Origin: Deltaproteobacteria bacterium
Lineage (GTDB): Bacteria; Myxococcota_C; UBA6777
Direction of reading: 5' to 3'
DNA: 64,000 nucleotides
Assembly (NCBI GenBank): GCA_002731275.1
Contig: PCBK01000133.1
Span: 50,183-114,182 of the forward strand
Part shown: piece by piece, positions 52,098 to 60,774 of the stretch
Layout of the letters: the number at the start of each line of letters is the position of its first letter
Position numbering within the stretch: position 1 is the first letter of the stretch
Notes under the pieces: generated by a model
Told to the model about the DNA's origin: nothing
The model's database searches: none
The model's input: the letters and a program-made list of their open reading frames with translations, nothing else
Translations under genes and position numbers: made by a program

Positions 52098-52410
52098 TCA
52101 CGTGTCCTCTTGCGCGTATCGTTGGATGCGGACCTGAATATGTTGGTATGTCTGATCGATGAACGCCATGAGGATGCGGAAGTTATCGTTACCTTCTAGT
52201 TTTTCGGACATCAGCTGTTGCATCGCTTTATTGCGAATGGCCAGCAAGTCCTGGATTGCTTGATCGTACTCTTCAAGGCTCGTCGTGGCTGAGAAGTCCT
52301 TTTGTCGTTGGAGAACGCTGTCGTAGTATCTATCATTGCGTTCCTTTCTGTTTCTACTGCCAACGGATGAACGTCGAGAGCCCTCCTAATATGAACATGA
52401 TGATGCTCAT
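52098..52410 (-). pseudogene. Broken small membrane protein upstream of copA (possible frameshift)
   Basis: Two minus-strand reading frames look protein-like but do not join. One starts MSIIMFILGGLSTFIRWQ (ATG at 52410) and stops at 52354; it is a membrane helix. The other runs from 52385 to a stop at 52098. It has a helical, charged sequence ([56 protein letters not shown]) but has no ATG, GTG or TTG before its first helix. A one-base frameshift within 52354-52385 would give a membrane-anchored protein of about 110 residues. It may be a decayed gene, a sequencing error or programmed shifting. It ends 24 bases before the copA start. Confidence 0.45.
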
Positions 52411-52682
52411 CGTCAAGGTTATGGCTTCTACATAGCGAACAAAACAGAGGAGACATTCGCGACAAAGTGTCCATGTTCAAACAGCCTCTCATCGTGTTGT
52501 GGTCGTGGATATAGAGGATTCTCAGCCTGTCATATGAGCAGGTTGAGACAGACTTCCACAAAGAGGTTCTTTTGTCTACAGGGGCGGCTTAAGGAGCTAT
52601 GTTTTGTGACTTGACTTTGTTTTTTCTCCATGCTCCAATGCCATCTTTCGATATCCCCATAACGATCAAGGAGGTTGGTAGT

Positions 52683-53849
52683 ATGCGCTGTTATGTAGGC
52701 GTCAGGTTTGTGCTGTGTTTGTGGGTTGGTAGTCTCTTGCTAGGGCCGAATCATGCTCATGCAGGGCAAAAAGAAGATGCATTCAAACGTTTTGTTCGGC
52801 TACTCAAACAAGATCGTCCAAAAAAAGAAGACATTCCCTTTTTGAAAAAGCATGTCCCGACATTTGGAGCGCGATTGGTGCCACTGTTGCCGGAGATCTT
52901 TCAGTCTTTCAAAAGCAAAGACAGGATGAAGCGCGAACTCGCGGGCTTTGTGCTGATGAATCTCTCCCAAAAACATTGGTCAAAAGCCTGGCCGATGTTT
53001 GAGCAGGTCCTCAAGTCTCCAAAGCACGAAGCCTGGGCCCTCAGTTTTTTGGAGCGCTCTTCCATTGAGGGACACTTTAAGAAACTCTTTCCTGATGTGC
53101 TCTTGCTCCTCAAGCATCCTAGCGCAAAGGTACGTGTGACCATGATTCGCATTCTCGTGCGGAGCTACCCTCAACGCATCCCCCTCGGGAAGGTTGGGAG
53201 AAAGACTTCCGATATACTCCTGGAGGCGCTCAAAGACAAAAATGCTTCTGTCCGGATTTTTGCGGCGCAATGGTGGGTCGGGAGAGCCAAAGATGTGAAG
53301 CGACACCCTTCACTGTTGTTGTCTTTATACCAGCGTTATCACACTGACTCTGCGTTCCTCGCGACACTCAAACGTACGATGATGGAACACCAAGCGACCT
53401 TTCGACCTATCTTTGAGAAGATGGCAAAATCTCTGACAGCTTTGCGAAAAATGACCTCCAAGAGTCAATCTTTGCAGGGGAAATTGTTGCGCCATTTTCA
53501 AAATCCGGCATCTCTTGCTTCGGGAAAAAAACTCTACCGGACATACTGCGCTGTCTGCCACAAGCCCAATGGAGCAGGATTCGTTGGTCCCAATCTCACG
53601 GATCTATACTCAATCCATGGTTTGACACTCAAAAAGCTGTACGAAGTGACGAGTAAGGGAGTATCAGGATTCGGAATGCCTGGTTACAAAGGCATCTTGA
53701 AGACAAAGCAACTGCTACACGTCACCGCCTATGTCGCTGCGCTCAAAAAACATCCCCTCAAAGGGAGAGCGCCCTCCAAGAGAGCCAAAAAACGTCCTGT
53801 ACCTGCCTACCTCAAATCTTCGATATCCAAACCCTCCTCAACACAATAG
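52683..53849 (+). CDS. Exported HEAT-like repeat protein with C-terminal cytochrome c domain
   Basis: A 388-residue protein. The signal peptide is VRFVLCLWVGSLLLGPNHAHA. Residues about 30-250 are HEAT/ARM-like helical repeats (RELAGFVLMNLSQKHW, KVRVTMIRILVRSYP, ASVRIFAAQWWV). Residues about 275-365 are a class I cytochrome c domain with heme motif CAVCHKPNGAGFVGPNL and Met ligand in GFGMPGYKG. The C-terminus is basic and Pro/Ser rich. Likely periplasmic electron-transfer protein; partner unknown. The ATG at 52683 has AAGGAGG eight bases upstream. Confidence 0.8.
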   Translation: MRCYVGVRFVLCLWVGSLLLGPNHAHAGQKEDAFKRFVRLLKQDRPKKEDIPFLKKHVPTFGARLVPLLPEIFQSFKSKDRMKRELAGFVLMNLSQKHWSKAWPMFEQVLKSPKHEAWALSFLERSSIEGHFKKLFPDVLLLLKHPSAKVRVTMIRILVRSYPQRIPLGKVGRKTSDILLEALKDKNASVRIFAAQWWVGRAKDVKRHPSLLLSLYQRYHTDSAFLATLKRTMMEHQATFRPIFEKMAKSLTALRKMTSKSQSLQGKLLRHFQNPASLASGKKLYRTYCAVCHKPNGAGFVGPNLTDLYSIHGLTLKKLYEVTSKGVSGFGMPGYKGILKTKQLLHVTAYVAALKKHPLKGRAPSKRAKKRPVPAYLKSSISKPSSTQ

Positions 53850-54034
53850 AACGTCAAACCCCTTTCTTTCTATCCTTTTGCGCTCAGTGGCCTCACTGTT
53901 CGTCTCAGCGCAACAGTCCGTTTCAGGTATATTGCTTGGTTTTTGTTTGACTTTTTGTATGAATGTTATGATGTTTTAGATGGTATTGAGCGACCTATAT
54001 GATTTCATTCAAGATACAGAAAGGGGCTATATAC

Positions 54035-55009
54035 ATGGGATTTTTAGTTGAGGGAGAGTGGCGTGATGAGTGGTATGACACAGACGCAACAGATGGTGAA
54101 TTTGTCCGAGAAGAGGTGCAATTTCGCGATTGGATCAAAGCCGATGGCACGACACCGTTTACACCTGAGCGAGGGCGCTATCATCTATATGTTTCGTATG
54201 CATGTCCGTGGGCGCACCGCACGCTTATTTTTCGCAAATTGAAGGGACTTGAGGACATCATCTCCATCTCTGTTGTCGATCCCTTTATGGGAGAGGACGG
54301 TTGGTTTTTCAGTGACGCTCCCAAGGCAATCCCCGATCAGGTCAATGGGGTGACCTATCTACGCGACATCTACCTGAAAGCCAAATCCGATTACACAGGT
54401 CATGTGACGGTTCCTGTCTTGTGGGACAAGAAGACTGAGACGATCGTCAACAACGAGTCCTCCGAGATTATCCGTATCTTTAACAGCGCGTTTGATGAGC
54501 TGACTGGTTCGACGCTCGACTTTTACCCAGAGGAGCTACGCGAGCAGATCGACATTCTCAATGAGGAGATCTACGAGAATGTCAACAACGGCGTGTATCA
54601 GTGTGGCTTTGCGACCTCACAGGAGGCCTATGAAGATGCATTCTCCCGTTTATTTGGGACACTTGATAAGCTGGAGACGATCTTGTCAAAGCAGAGTTAC
54701 TTGTGTGGTGAGCAGGTGACAGAGGCTGATCTTCGTTTACTGCCGACATTGCTGCGTTTTGACCCTGTGTACTACGGTCACTTTAAGTGCAACTTACGAC
54801 GTCTTGCGGAGTACGAACATCTCTCTCATTACATGAGGGCGTTGTATCAGGGATTGGGGCTTGCGGAGATTACACACATCGACCACATCAAAGAGCACTA
54901 CTACAGCAGTCATGAGACGATCAACCCTACGAGGATCGTGCCAAAAGGACCCGTGCTTCGTTACGATGCACCTCACAACCGCAAAAAAGTTACTCTTCGT
55001 CCTGCGTAA
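54035..55009 (+). CDS. Glutathionyl-hydroquinone reductase (YqjG/ECM4-type, Xi-class GST)
   Basis: A 324-residue cytoplasmic enzyme that reduces glutathionyl-hydroquinones using glutathione. It has the catalytic Cys motif YACPWAHRTLIFR, the VVDPFMGEDGW loop, VPVLWDKKTETIVNNESSEIIRIF with the glutathione-binding ES, and a C-terminal helical domain with EADLRLLPTLLRFD. Length and motifs match the Xi-class family. The ATG at 54035 has AAAGGGG upstream. Its 3' end overlaps the receiver gene by 20 bases in convergent orientation. Confidence 0.93.
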   Translation: MGFLVEGEWRDEWYDTDATDGEFVREEVQFRDWIKADGTTPFTPERGRYHLYVSYACPWAHRTLIFRKLKGLEDIISISVVDPFMGEDGWFFSDAPKAIPDQVNGVTYLRDIYLKAKSDYTGHVTVPVLWDKKTETIVNNESSEIIRIFNSAFDELTGSTLDFYPEELREQIDILNEEIYENVNNGVYQCGFATSQEAYEDAFSRLFGTLDKLETILSKQSYLCGEQVTEADLRLLPTLLRFDPVYYGHFKCNLRRLAEYEHLSHYMRALYQGLGLAEITHIDHIKEHYYSSHETINPTRIVPKGPVLRYDAPHNRKKVTLRPA

Positions 55010-55709
55010 ACTCCTTCCTTTTTCCGTGAAGCTCCATCAATGCATCATAGGCTTCCCAAGGGGTGGTCCCATCTTTGAGACGTGGGAGCTTCATGCCAAA
55101 GACCTGCGCTGCGAGCAGTCCTGATAAAGCCATCGCACGTTTTTCCTCTGTAAACCGACCTGACAGACTCAACTCTCCGAGCAAGTCGCGTATATGCTGA
55201 AAGAGCAGCTTTTGCAGGCGATTTGGGGCCTCTGGGAGGCCATATTCATCGCTGATATGCTCAAAAAAAGGCTGGAATGAAGGGGCGTAGTCCGTCGCGT
55301 CGACTTCTTTTTGGTGGCGTTGTCCTGCGTCTATTTTGGCTTTGTAGCTATCGACAACCTCCAACAGTTCTTCGATTTTGAAAGGTTTTTCAATATATGT
55401 GATGTGGTGTTCGCGGCTCATGCGTTCGAGTTTGGGACCGGAGTGTCCTGTGACGAGGGCGATGTGCATGTGTGGGTTGTTTTTGAGCAGGTATTTTCCA
55501 AAGACGATGCCGTCCATACCAGGGAGTTTTTGGTCGAGGAAGGCGATGTCAAAGGTCTGGTAGGGGAGTTGTTCAAGTCCTTTTTCGGCGGAGCTTACAC
55601 CGATGACTTGGTATCCTTCTGGAATAAGAACCTCGGCCATAAAGTTTAGCATATCGGGATCGTCATCGATCACGAGGATGTTGACTTGTCCTGTTTCAGC
55701 ATAGCTCAT
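54990..55709 (-). CDS. Receiver-domain response regulator with unclassified C-terminal domain
   Basis: A 239-residue protein. Residues about 10-125 are a receiver: LVIDDDPD, Asp in AFLDQKLPGMDG, Thr in LVTGHSG and Lys in IEKPFK. After a linker, residues about 150-239 are a helical domain (QKLLFQHIRDLLGELSLSG, KRAMALSGLLAAQVFGMKLPRL, PWEAYDALMELHGK) that I do not recognise; it is not a standard DNA-binding or enzymatic output. The ATG at 55709 has GAGGAG upstream; longer in-frame starts have no signal. Confidence 0.8.
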   Translation of the reverse strand: MSYAETGQVNILVIDDDPDMLNFMAEVLIPEGYQVIGVSSAEKGLEQLPYQTFDIAFLDQKLPGMDGIVFGKYLLKNNPHMHIALVTGHSGPKLERMSREHHITYIEKPFKIEELLEVVDSYKAKIDAGQRHQKEVDATDYAPSFQPFFEHISDEYGLPEAPNRLQKLLFQHIRDLLGELSLSGRFTEEKRAMALSGLLAAQVFGMKLPRLKDGTTPWEAYDALMELHGKRKEFTQDEE

Positions 55710-55875
55710 GGTTGGACTCCTCGACTTTCGCGTCTGTGTTTCTTTTCGTGGTATCAACGTTATCCGAGGAGCGCCTACAAAGTCAAGACAGAGCGTGAAT
55801 CTCGTGCAGACAGGGGCATCCTGTGGTAAGCCATAGATTGATGACATTGGTATATTCTTTGCGTTTGGAGATATG

Positions 55876-56667
55876 ATGACACATTCAGAGCCTGCTCCTG
55901 CTTTCGCTATCGAACCCGAATCTTTGCACCCTTCATCATTTGGAGAAGGTTTTGCCTCGACCTTTCGTGGGATGGGGTTGATGTTGCGAACGCCTAAGTT
56001 ATTGTTGTTGGCATTTTTGGCGATGTTGATCAACGGCATCGTCGTTGGTTTGTTGTTGTGGTGGGGGTGGTCTGAGTCCAACGCCTTGTTGCCCTTTCTT
56101 AAAAAGTACCTTGGTTTTGCGGCGTGGGGATTTACGATCTTCAAGTGGGTGTTGTTGCTTGCGTTGTTGTACTTTGTCGTGCCAACAGTGTTCTCTATTT
56201 TGCTCAACCTCAACCCGATCTCGGCGTATCTTGCGACGCTGATGTTCCAGATCGTGTTTGCCAAGGAGATGGGGGAGAAGTTACCCGAGACGGATTCTTT
56301 TATGACGAACATCTCGAAGGTCGTGTGGACGGAGTTTCGAAAGCTGCTCGCGATGGTTGGGTTGATGTTTGTCGCGGTGTTGTTCAATTTTATCCCGATC
56401 GTAGGGTCTGTGTTTGCGGCATTTTTGTTGATCATGATCAACGTTCAGTTTTCTGGTTGGTCGTACATGGCGCCTTACTACGAGGGGTTGGGATATGAGT
56501 ATCGACGTCAGCGAGCGGCGGTCGCGAGACAGAATAAGGCGATCTGGGGCATCGGTGTTGTCGCTGCGATCCCTTTTCTCAACTTGCTCGCGTTGTTCTT
56601 TGGTCCGATTGGTGGTGCGGTCCTTGCGGCGAAGGTCCACAAAAAAGCATTGGATTCGATGCGCTAG
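55876..56667 (+). CDS. EI24/CysZ-like membrane protein
   Basis: A 263-residue inner-membrane protein with about five membrane helices (LLLLAFLAMLINGIVVGLLLWW, WGFTIFKWVLLLALLYFVV, LLAMVGLMFVAVLFNFIPIVG, FAAFLLIMINVQFSGW, IPFLNLLALFFGPIGGAVLAA). The pattern GMGLML...L, FNFIPIVG and FLNLLALFFGPIG is typical of the EI24 family that includes the sulphate permease CysZ. The transported substrate is not certain; no cys genes are next to it. The second of two adjacent ATGs (55873, 55876) fits GGAG better. Confidence 0.8.
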   Translation: MTHSEPAPAFAIEPESLHPSSFGEGFASTFRGMGLMLRTPKLLLLAFLAMLINGIVVGLLLWWGWSESNALLPFLKKYLGFAAWGFTIFKWVLLLALLYFVVPTVFSILLNLNPISAYLATLMFQIVFAKEMGEKLPETDSFMTNISKVVWTEFRKLLAMVGLMFVAVLFNFIPIVGSVFAAFLLIMINVQFSGWSYMAPYYEGLGYEYRRQRAAVARQNKAIWGIGVVAAIPFLNLLALFFGPIGGAVLAAKVHKKALDSMR

Positions 56668-56783
56668 AAGAAGTTATTGTCTTGTCTCTTGGGAGGGCGT
56701 TGACTCTATGCTGTGATGTGTTATGAAAGGTGCGACAACGTTTCGCAAGGTTTCACATTTTTCGATTGTAAAAGGAGACTCTC

Positions 56784-57281
56784 ATGGCAGAGATTACGCT
56801 TAAAGGAAATGCAATTCACACCTCTGGAAATCTCCCCGAAGTTGGCAGCGCAAGCCCCGCGTTCACATTGGTCGGGACTGATCTCGCCGAAGCATCTTTG
56901 GAGACATACGCTGGCAAAAAGAAGGTCCTGAACATCTTCCCAAGCATCGACACTGGTGTGTGTGCACAATCCGTTCGCACATTCAACGAAAAGGCTGCTG
57001 GACTTGATGGGACTGTTGTGTTGAACATTTCCGCAGATCTTCCATTCGCGCAAAAGCGATTCTGTGGTGCCGAAGGTATCGAAAACACTCTCTCCCTCTC
57101 CACATTCCGCAGTGGCTTCGCCAAAGACTTTGGCTTGGAGATCACAGACGGACCCCTCGCTGGCCTCTGCTCACGCGCTGTCATCGTCCTCGACGCAGAC
57201 AACAAAGTCGTCTACACAGAGCAGGTCCCCGAGATCGGACAAGAGCCCGACTACGAAAAAGCACTCGCAGCACTCGCATAA
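56784..57281 (+). CDS. tpx: Thiol peroxidase Tpx
   Basis: A 165-residue atypical 2-Cys peroxiredoxin that reduces lipid and other peroxides with thioredoxin. The peroxidatic Cys lies in SIDTGVCAQSVRTFN and the resolving Cys in FAQKRFCGAEG; both are in the expected places. AAAGGAG lies seven bases before the ATG. It is monocistronic and is followed by the palindrome-rich intergenic region. Confidence 0.95.
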   Translation: MAEITLKGNAIHTSGNLPEVGSASPAFTLVGTDLAEASLETYAGKKKVLNIFPSIDTGVCAQSVRTFNEKAAGLDGTVVLNISADLPFAQKRFCGAEGIENTLSLSTFRSGFAKDFGLEITDGPLAGLCSRAVIVLDADNKVVYTEQVPEIGQEPDYEKALAALA

Positions 57282-57287
57282 ACCCCT

Positions 57288-57645
57288 TAGGTTCGGGTTT
57301 GATGTCTGACCATGTGTGATGTGTTGAGACGGTAAAACCCTGTAGGTTCAGGTTTGATGTCTGACCGAACACAATGTGATGTGTTGAGGTGGGACTTTGA
57401 GTCCCACCGCATTTCAAATCGATGCGAAGCCTTTACGGCGAGCGTACCCTCTCTATAGCACCGGGTTTCAACCCGGTGATTCCAACCAAACGAATCCCTC
57501 TATCCAACCATTCAAGCCATGATTGTGCACCCAGGTTAAAACCTGGGCCTATAGATAATGTACGCGATGCCTGCGGCCTCGCAGCCATTGGAATTGGGCA
57601 GGTCTAAAGACCCGCCCTCAAAACCATAGAACAGACCCGCCCTCA
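57288..57645. repeat. Intergenic array of direct repeats and hairpins
   Basis: The 386-base gap after tpx is packed with repeats. A 20-base direct repeat (GGTTC(G/A)GGTTTGATGTCTG) occurs at about 57290 and 57346, each followed by GTGATGTGTTGAG. Three perfect stems follow: 57388-57408 (9 bp, GGTGGGACT), 57459-57478 (9 bp, CACCGGGTT) and 57530-57547 (8 bp, CCCAGGTT). GACCCGCCCTCAAA then occurs twice (57609 and 57632). These are REP-like dispersed elements rather than coding DNA; the first stem could also stop transcription from tpx. No gene was seen. Confidence 0.75.
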
Positions 57646-57667
57646 AAGCGACACAACGTCCGCCGGA

Positions 57668-59551
57668 TTAGAATCCGAGTTCTCCTTTTTTGCCTTGTCT
57701 ACGGACAAGGAGACCTACCCACAAAAATAGTAGCGGCCATAAGAGTCCGTTATGTACAGGCGAGGTGCTGCATCCAAGTCTTTTGGGTTGCGTGGACTTG
57801 GTGTCTGTTGCAGGGTTCTCCACTGTGTGTCTCTCTCGCTGAATGACATCTGGTGTCCTCTCTGTGCTCGTATCCACAACAGTATCCGTCGTATTTGTAT
57901 CGCGTTCTGTGGTGTTTATGTCGCGCTTTGTTGTGTCAGGTGTGTTTGGTTCTTGGGTGTCTGGCTCACCTGCGTCAGGTTGAGTTGGTTCTGTTGGAGG
58001 TTGGTTGTTTGGTGGAGAAGAGAGCAACTCGATTCCGTTACCTGTGCCGAGGTTGCGCGTGTATTGTTTCTTGTCGGCATTGTTCCAGTGCTCGTGGACA
58101 CCGAGACTTGTGAGTGTCGTCCCATCTTTTTCGGGGTCATATACAGTGCCAGAAGGAGCTTTGTGTGCGACGGCAGCTTCATGGAGGTAGCGGTCACCAT
58201 TTCGCATATTGGGGCTTTGTGAGAGCGTGACGGTCTCGTGCCAGATAAAGTCGAACCCAACGGAGTCGATGGCGACGATGTCTTGCGAGGCAAAGATACT
58301 CGATGGCCAGTGGTTGTTGAAGGGCTTCATGCTCCACTTTTTGGGTTCGCCGTTATAACTCTTCGCGCCGTACAATCCGTCGAGCAAAAAGAGCATTGTT
58401 TTTTGTCCGAGGTGTTTGTGTCCCATCAAATCGACGATAGGGGTGTAAGTCTTCATCGAGAAGTTCCATGACATGGTCTTGGCGTGCAGTGCGCTGGGAT
58501 TTTGAATGGAACCAAAGTAGTTTTTGCCACAGAGTGTCACAGGGGCGATGATCGCGTGTCTTTTGAGGATCGCCATGTTGATCTGGTATGTCGCGTCGAC
58601 GACTGATTTGGGCAGAGAGCTCGTCTTTCCATCTGCGTAGCGGATCGCGTCGGGGACCCAGAGGGCCTTTGTGCGCCCATCTTCTCCGCGATTGTCGACA
58701 AAACGGACCTTGGGGAAGGCTTTGTGGCTGGGGTCAAACACCACATCGCTCATCGCCCGTATGGCATCGTAAACAGTAATCGCTTCGGGAGGAATACCGG
58801 CTTTGTTGATGAGCTGTTTGAGCAGCGCGAGGACCATGTGGGGGGACGCGTCGATTTGATTTTGTTTGGTCGCGTAAGGTTTGGACCACATGTTGTTCAT
58901 GTTGATTTTGATGACGATACTTTCGCCTCTTTGATACCCTTTTGTCCCCCTGTTGTGCTTTTGGTTGAAGTGTGTGAAGAGGGCATCCCAAGCGGCTTTG
59001 TCCGTCGTTGTGTTTGTAAGCCAGCGTAGGTTGTTGGACAACATCTGATCGACGACAGGTTGGTTGTTGTATTTGTCCTCCCACCAATACCCAGTTTGTC
59101 CATCCCATGAGGTCGCCTTGGCGTTGTGTGTCCACGTAACACGACCAGGGTAGAGTCCACGGGCTGTCCCCATGGGAGCGTTGGGAGCGTCGTCTTTGGG
59201 GCTCGCCTGCGATGTGCCTGTCACCATCACCAAAGAGAAGGTCGATGAGATTCCGCCAAGCAGCAACAAAGAGAGGGCGATGGGAAGGGAGAGGCTTGCG
59301 ACTTTTTGGGCGTGACGTACACTGAAGACCGCCGTCCAGAGGCCCACGAGGGAGAGGACGAAGTACGACGCGACGGGAAAAGCCATACGCTGGCAAGGAT
59401 ATGCGGCGCGGCTCGGCTTGGGGATGACACGCACCAAAAACCAAAAGAGCGCGATCGCGCCAACGCCCCAAAGGACGAATCTTTTGTACCATGTTTGCGT
59501 GTCACTTTGTTCTGTTGATGAGACGTTTGGAGGATGTTGAGTGGTTTGCAT
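57668..59551 (-). CDS. DUF362 protein with MYXO-CTERM-like tail
   Basis: A 627-residue membrane-anchored protein. Three hydrophobic helices in the N-terminal part (FVLWGVGAIALFWFLVRVI; SYFVLSLVGLWTAVFSV; LPIALSLLLLGGISSTFSLVMV) precede an extracytoplasmic DUF362-like domain (residues about 160-480; VIKINMNNM, AIRAMSDVVFDP and FASQDIVAIDSVGFDFIW). A Pro/Glu/Asp/Thr-rich linker follows, then LGCSTSPVHNG, a hydrophobic helix and RRQGKKG, the Cys-helix-Arg layout of a MYXO-CTERM sorting tail. Function of the domain is unknown. The start could be 59551 or 59614; the first has AGAAG just upstream. Confidence 0.75.
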   Translation of the reverse strand: MQTTQHPPNVSSTEQSDTQTWYKRFVLWGVGAIALFWFLVRVIPKPSRAAYPCQRMAFPVASYFVLSLVGLWTAVFSVRHAQKVASLSLPIALSLLLLGGISSTFSLVMVTGTSQASPKDDAPNAPMGTARGLYPGRVTWTHNAKATSWDGQTGYWWEDKYNNQPVVDQMLSNNLRWLTNTTTDKAAWDALFTHFNQKHNRGTKGYQRGESIVIKINMNNMWSKPYATKQNQIDASPHMVLALLKQLINKAGIPPEAITVYDAIRAMSDVVFDPSHKAFPKVRFVDNRGEDGRTKALWVPDAIRYADGKTSSLPKSVVDATYQINMAILKRHAIIAPVTLCGKNYFGSIQNPSALHAKTMSWNFSMKTYTPIVDLMGHKHLGQKTMLFLLDGLYGAKSYNGEPKKWSMKPFNNHWPSSIFASQDIVAIDSVGFDFIWHETVTLSQSPNMRNGDRYLHEAAVAHKAPSGTVYDPEKDGTTLTSLGVHEHWNNADKKQYTRNLGTGNGIELLSSPPNNQPPTEPTQPDAGEPDTQEPNTPDTTKRDINTTERDTNTTDTVVDTSTERTPDVIQRERHTVENPATDTKSTQPKRLGCSTSPVHNGLLWPLLFLWVGLLVRRQGKKGELGF

Positions 59552-59738
59552 TCTTCTGTACCCACAATGACAAAGCGATGGATTTCCCTCATGTCGGTCA
59601 TACTGGACATACATGAGGAGACTCTAGAGAGACCTGTTGTGTGAGGTCTATTTGTGTAGAGCGATGGACTTGAATATTGTGGGGATTTTTTTGCGAAATA
59701 GCAATAAGGATTTGATTTTGATGGTATTTTGAGAGGGC

Positions 59739-60179
59739 TTATTCGGAGGGGGAGATGCCGAGTTTGGCGAGCGTGTGAAGCGCTTCGTTTTCGTGTTCGA
59801 GCTGTTTCAATCTGTACTCGTAAAGATCCCGGAAGGAGAACATACAAAGTGGTTTGCCATTTTCGTCGATGTAAGGGAGGTGGCGGATCTTGTGCTCTCC
59901 CATCAAGTGGAGGGCTTCACTCAAGGTTGTGTTGATATTGGCTGTGTGAAGATCTGTGGTCATGATCTGTTGGACAAAAGTCTCGCTCGCGGTCTTGTCT
60001 TTGGCGACGACTTTGTTCATGAGGTCGCGCTCTGTGAGCATCCCCACGAGTTTGTTTTCTTCCATGATGATCAGCGCGCCGATGCCTTCGGAGAGCATCA
60101 GCATGGCTGCATCGTGAACAGACATCAACGGGTCAATGGTGACGAGTTCATGTTTTTGAAGGTGTTCTGGTAGAGTCAT
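59739..60179 (-). CDS. Two-CBS-domain protein
   Basis: A 146-residue soluble protein made of a CBS pair (SVHDAAMLMLSEGIGALIIME, GMLTERDLMNKVV, then TTLSEALHLMGEHKIRHLPYID and SFRDLYEYRLK). CBS pairs bind adenosyl ligands such as AMP, ATP or NADH and act as energy sensors. No catalytic domain is fused, so it likely works as a regulatory subunit. The gap of 228 bases upstream (60180-60407) contains nothing recognisable. Confidence 0.9.
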   Translation of the reverse strand: MTLPEHLQKHELVTIDPLMSVHDAAMLMLSEGIGALIIMEENKLVGMLTERDLMNKVVAKDKTASETFVQQIMTTDLHTANINTTLSEALHLMGEHKIRHLPYIDENGKPLCMFSFRDLYEYRLKQLEHENEALHTLAKLGISPSE

Positions 60180-60407
60180 AATCCTATCCTCCCTACATGC
60201 TCATATCGAATGAACTGAGGCCTCAAGTGTGTTTCCATGAAAGAGTGTGTCAAATCGGGCACAAGGTACACGATTGCTTTGTGAAGTGTAACGTGCATGG
60301 TGTGAGAGGGGGTTGATCCAGATCAACCTCCTCAGATTGGCAGGTATTTTCCACACAATCGCTCTCCTTGTCGAGAGATAAAAGTCAACTTGTCCTTTTG
60401 AGACGGG

Positions 60408-60641
60408 TTACTTTTTGGCTTCTTCGGCCTTGATAGCGTCCTCAATCTCCTGCCTTGGATCTTTGGAGATAAAGCCGGACAAGAGACCAAGCCCCACCCA
60501 CAAACCAAGTGAGATCAGGCCCGCGGTCATCATGTATTGGCTGAAAGCGGACTTTTGGTTGGTCCCTCCCATCCCACTGATCACTCCGATAAATACAAGC
60601 ACGATCCCCAAAAACATGAAGCCACGAAGCACATATGACAT
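60408..60641 (-). CDS. Small two-helix membrane protein
   Basis: A 77-residue protein starting MSYVLRGFM, with two membrane helices (FMFLGIVLVFIGVISGMGG and YMMTAGLISLGLWVGLGLLSGFI) and a charged cytoplasmic tail (DPRQEIEDAIKAEEAKK). The chosen ATG at 60641 has GGGAGAG upstream; the in-frame ATG at 60686 has its ribosome site touching the start. I recognise no family; function unknown. Confidence 0.6.
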   Translation of the reverse strand: MSYVLRGFMFLGIVLVFIGVISGMGGTNQKSAFSQYMMTAGLISLGLWVGLGLLSGFISKDPRQEIEDAIKAEEAKK

Positions 60642-60774
60642 TTGTCTTCTCTCCCATTCTTGTGGTGGTTTGAGGCTGGTGGACATTCCTCGTCAAACCC
60701 ACTATCCTATTTTCTCCCTCGGCTGTCCATATACAGATTCTTTTTTGCCCAATTCTTGTCCCTGGGAGGCTCAC

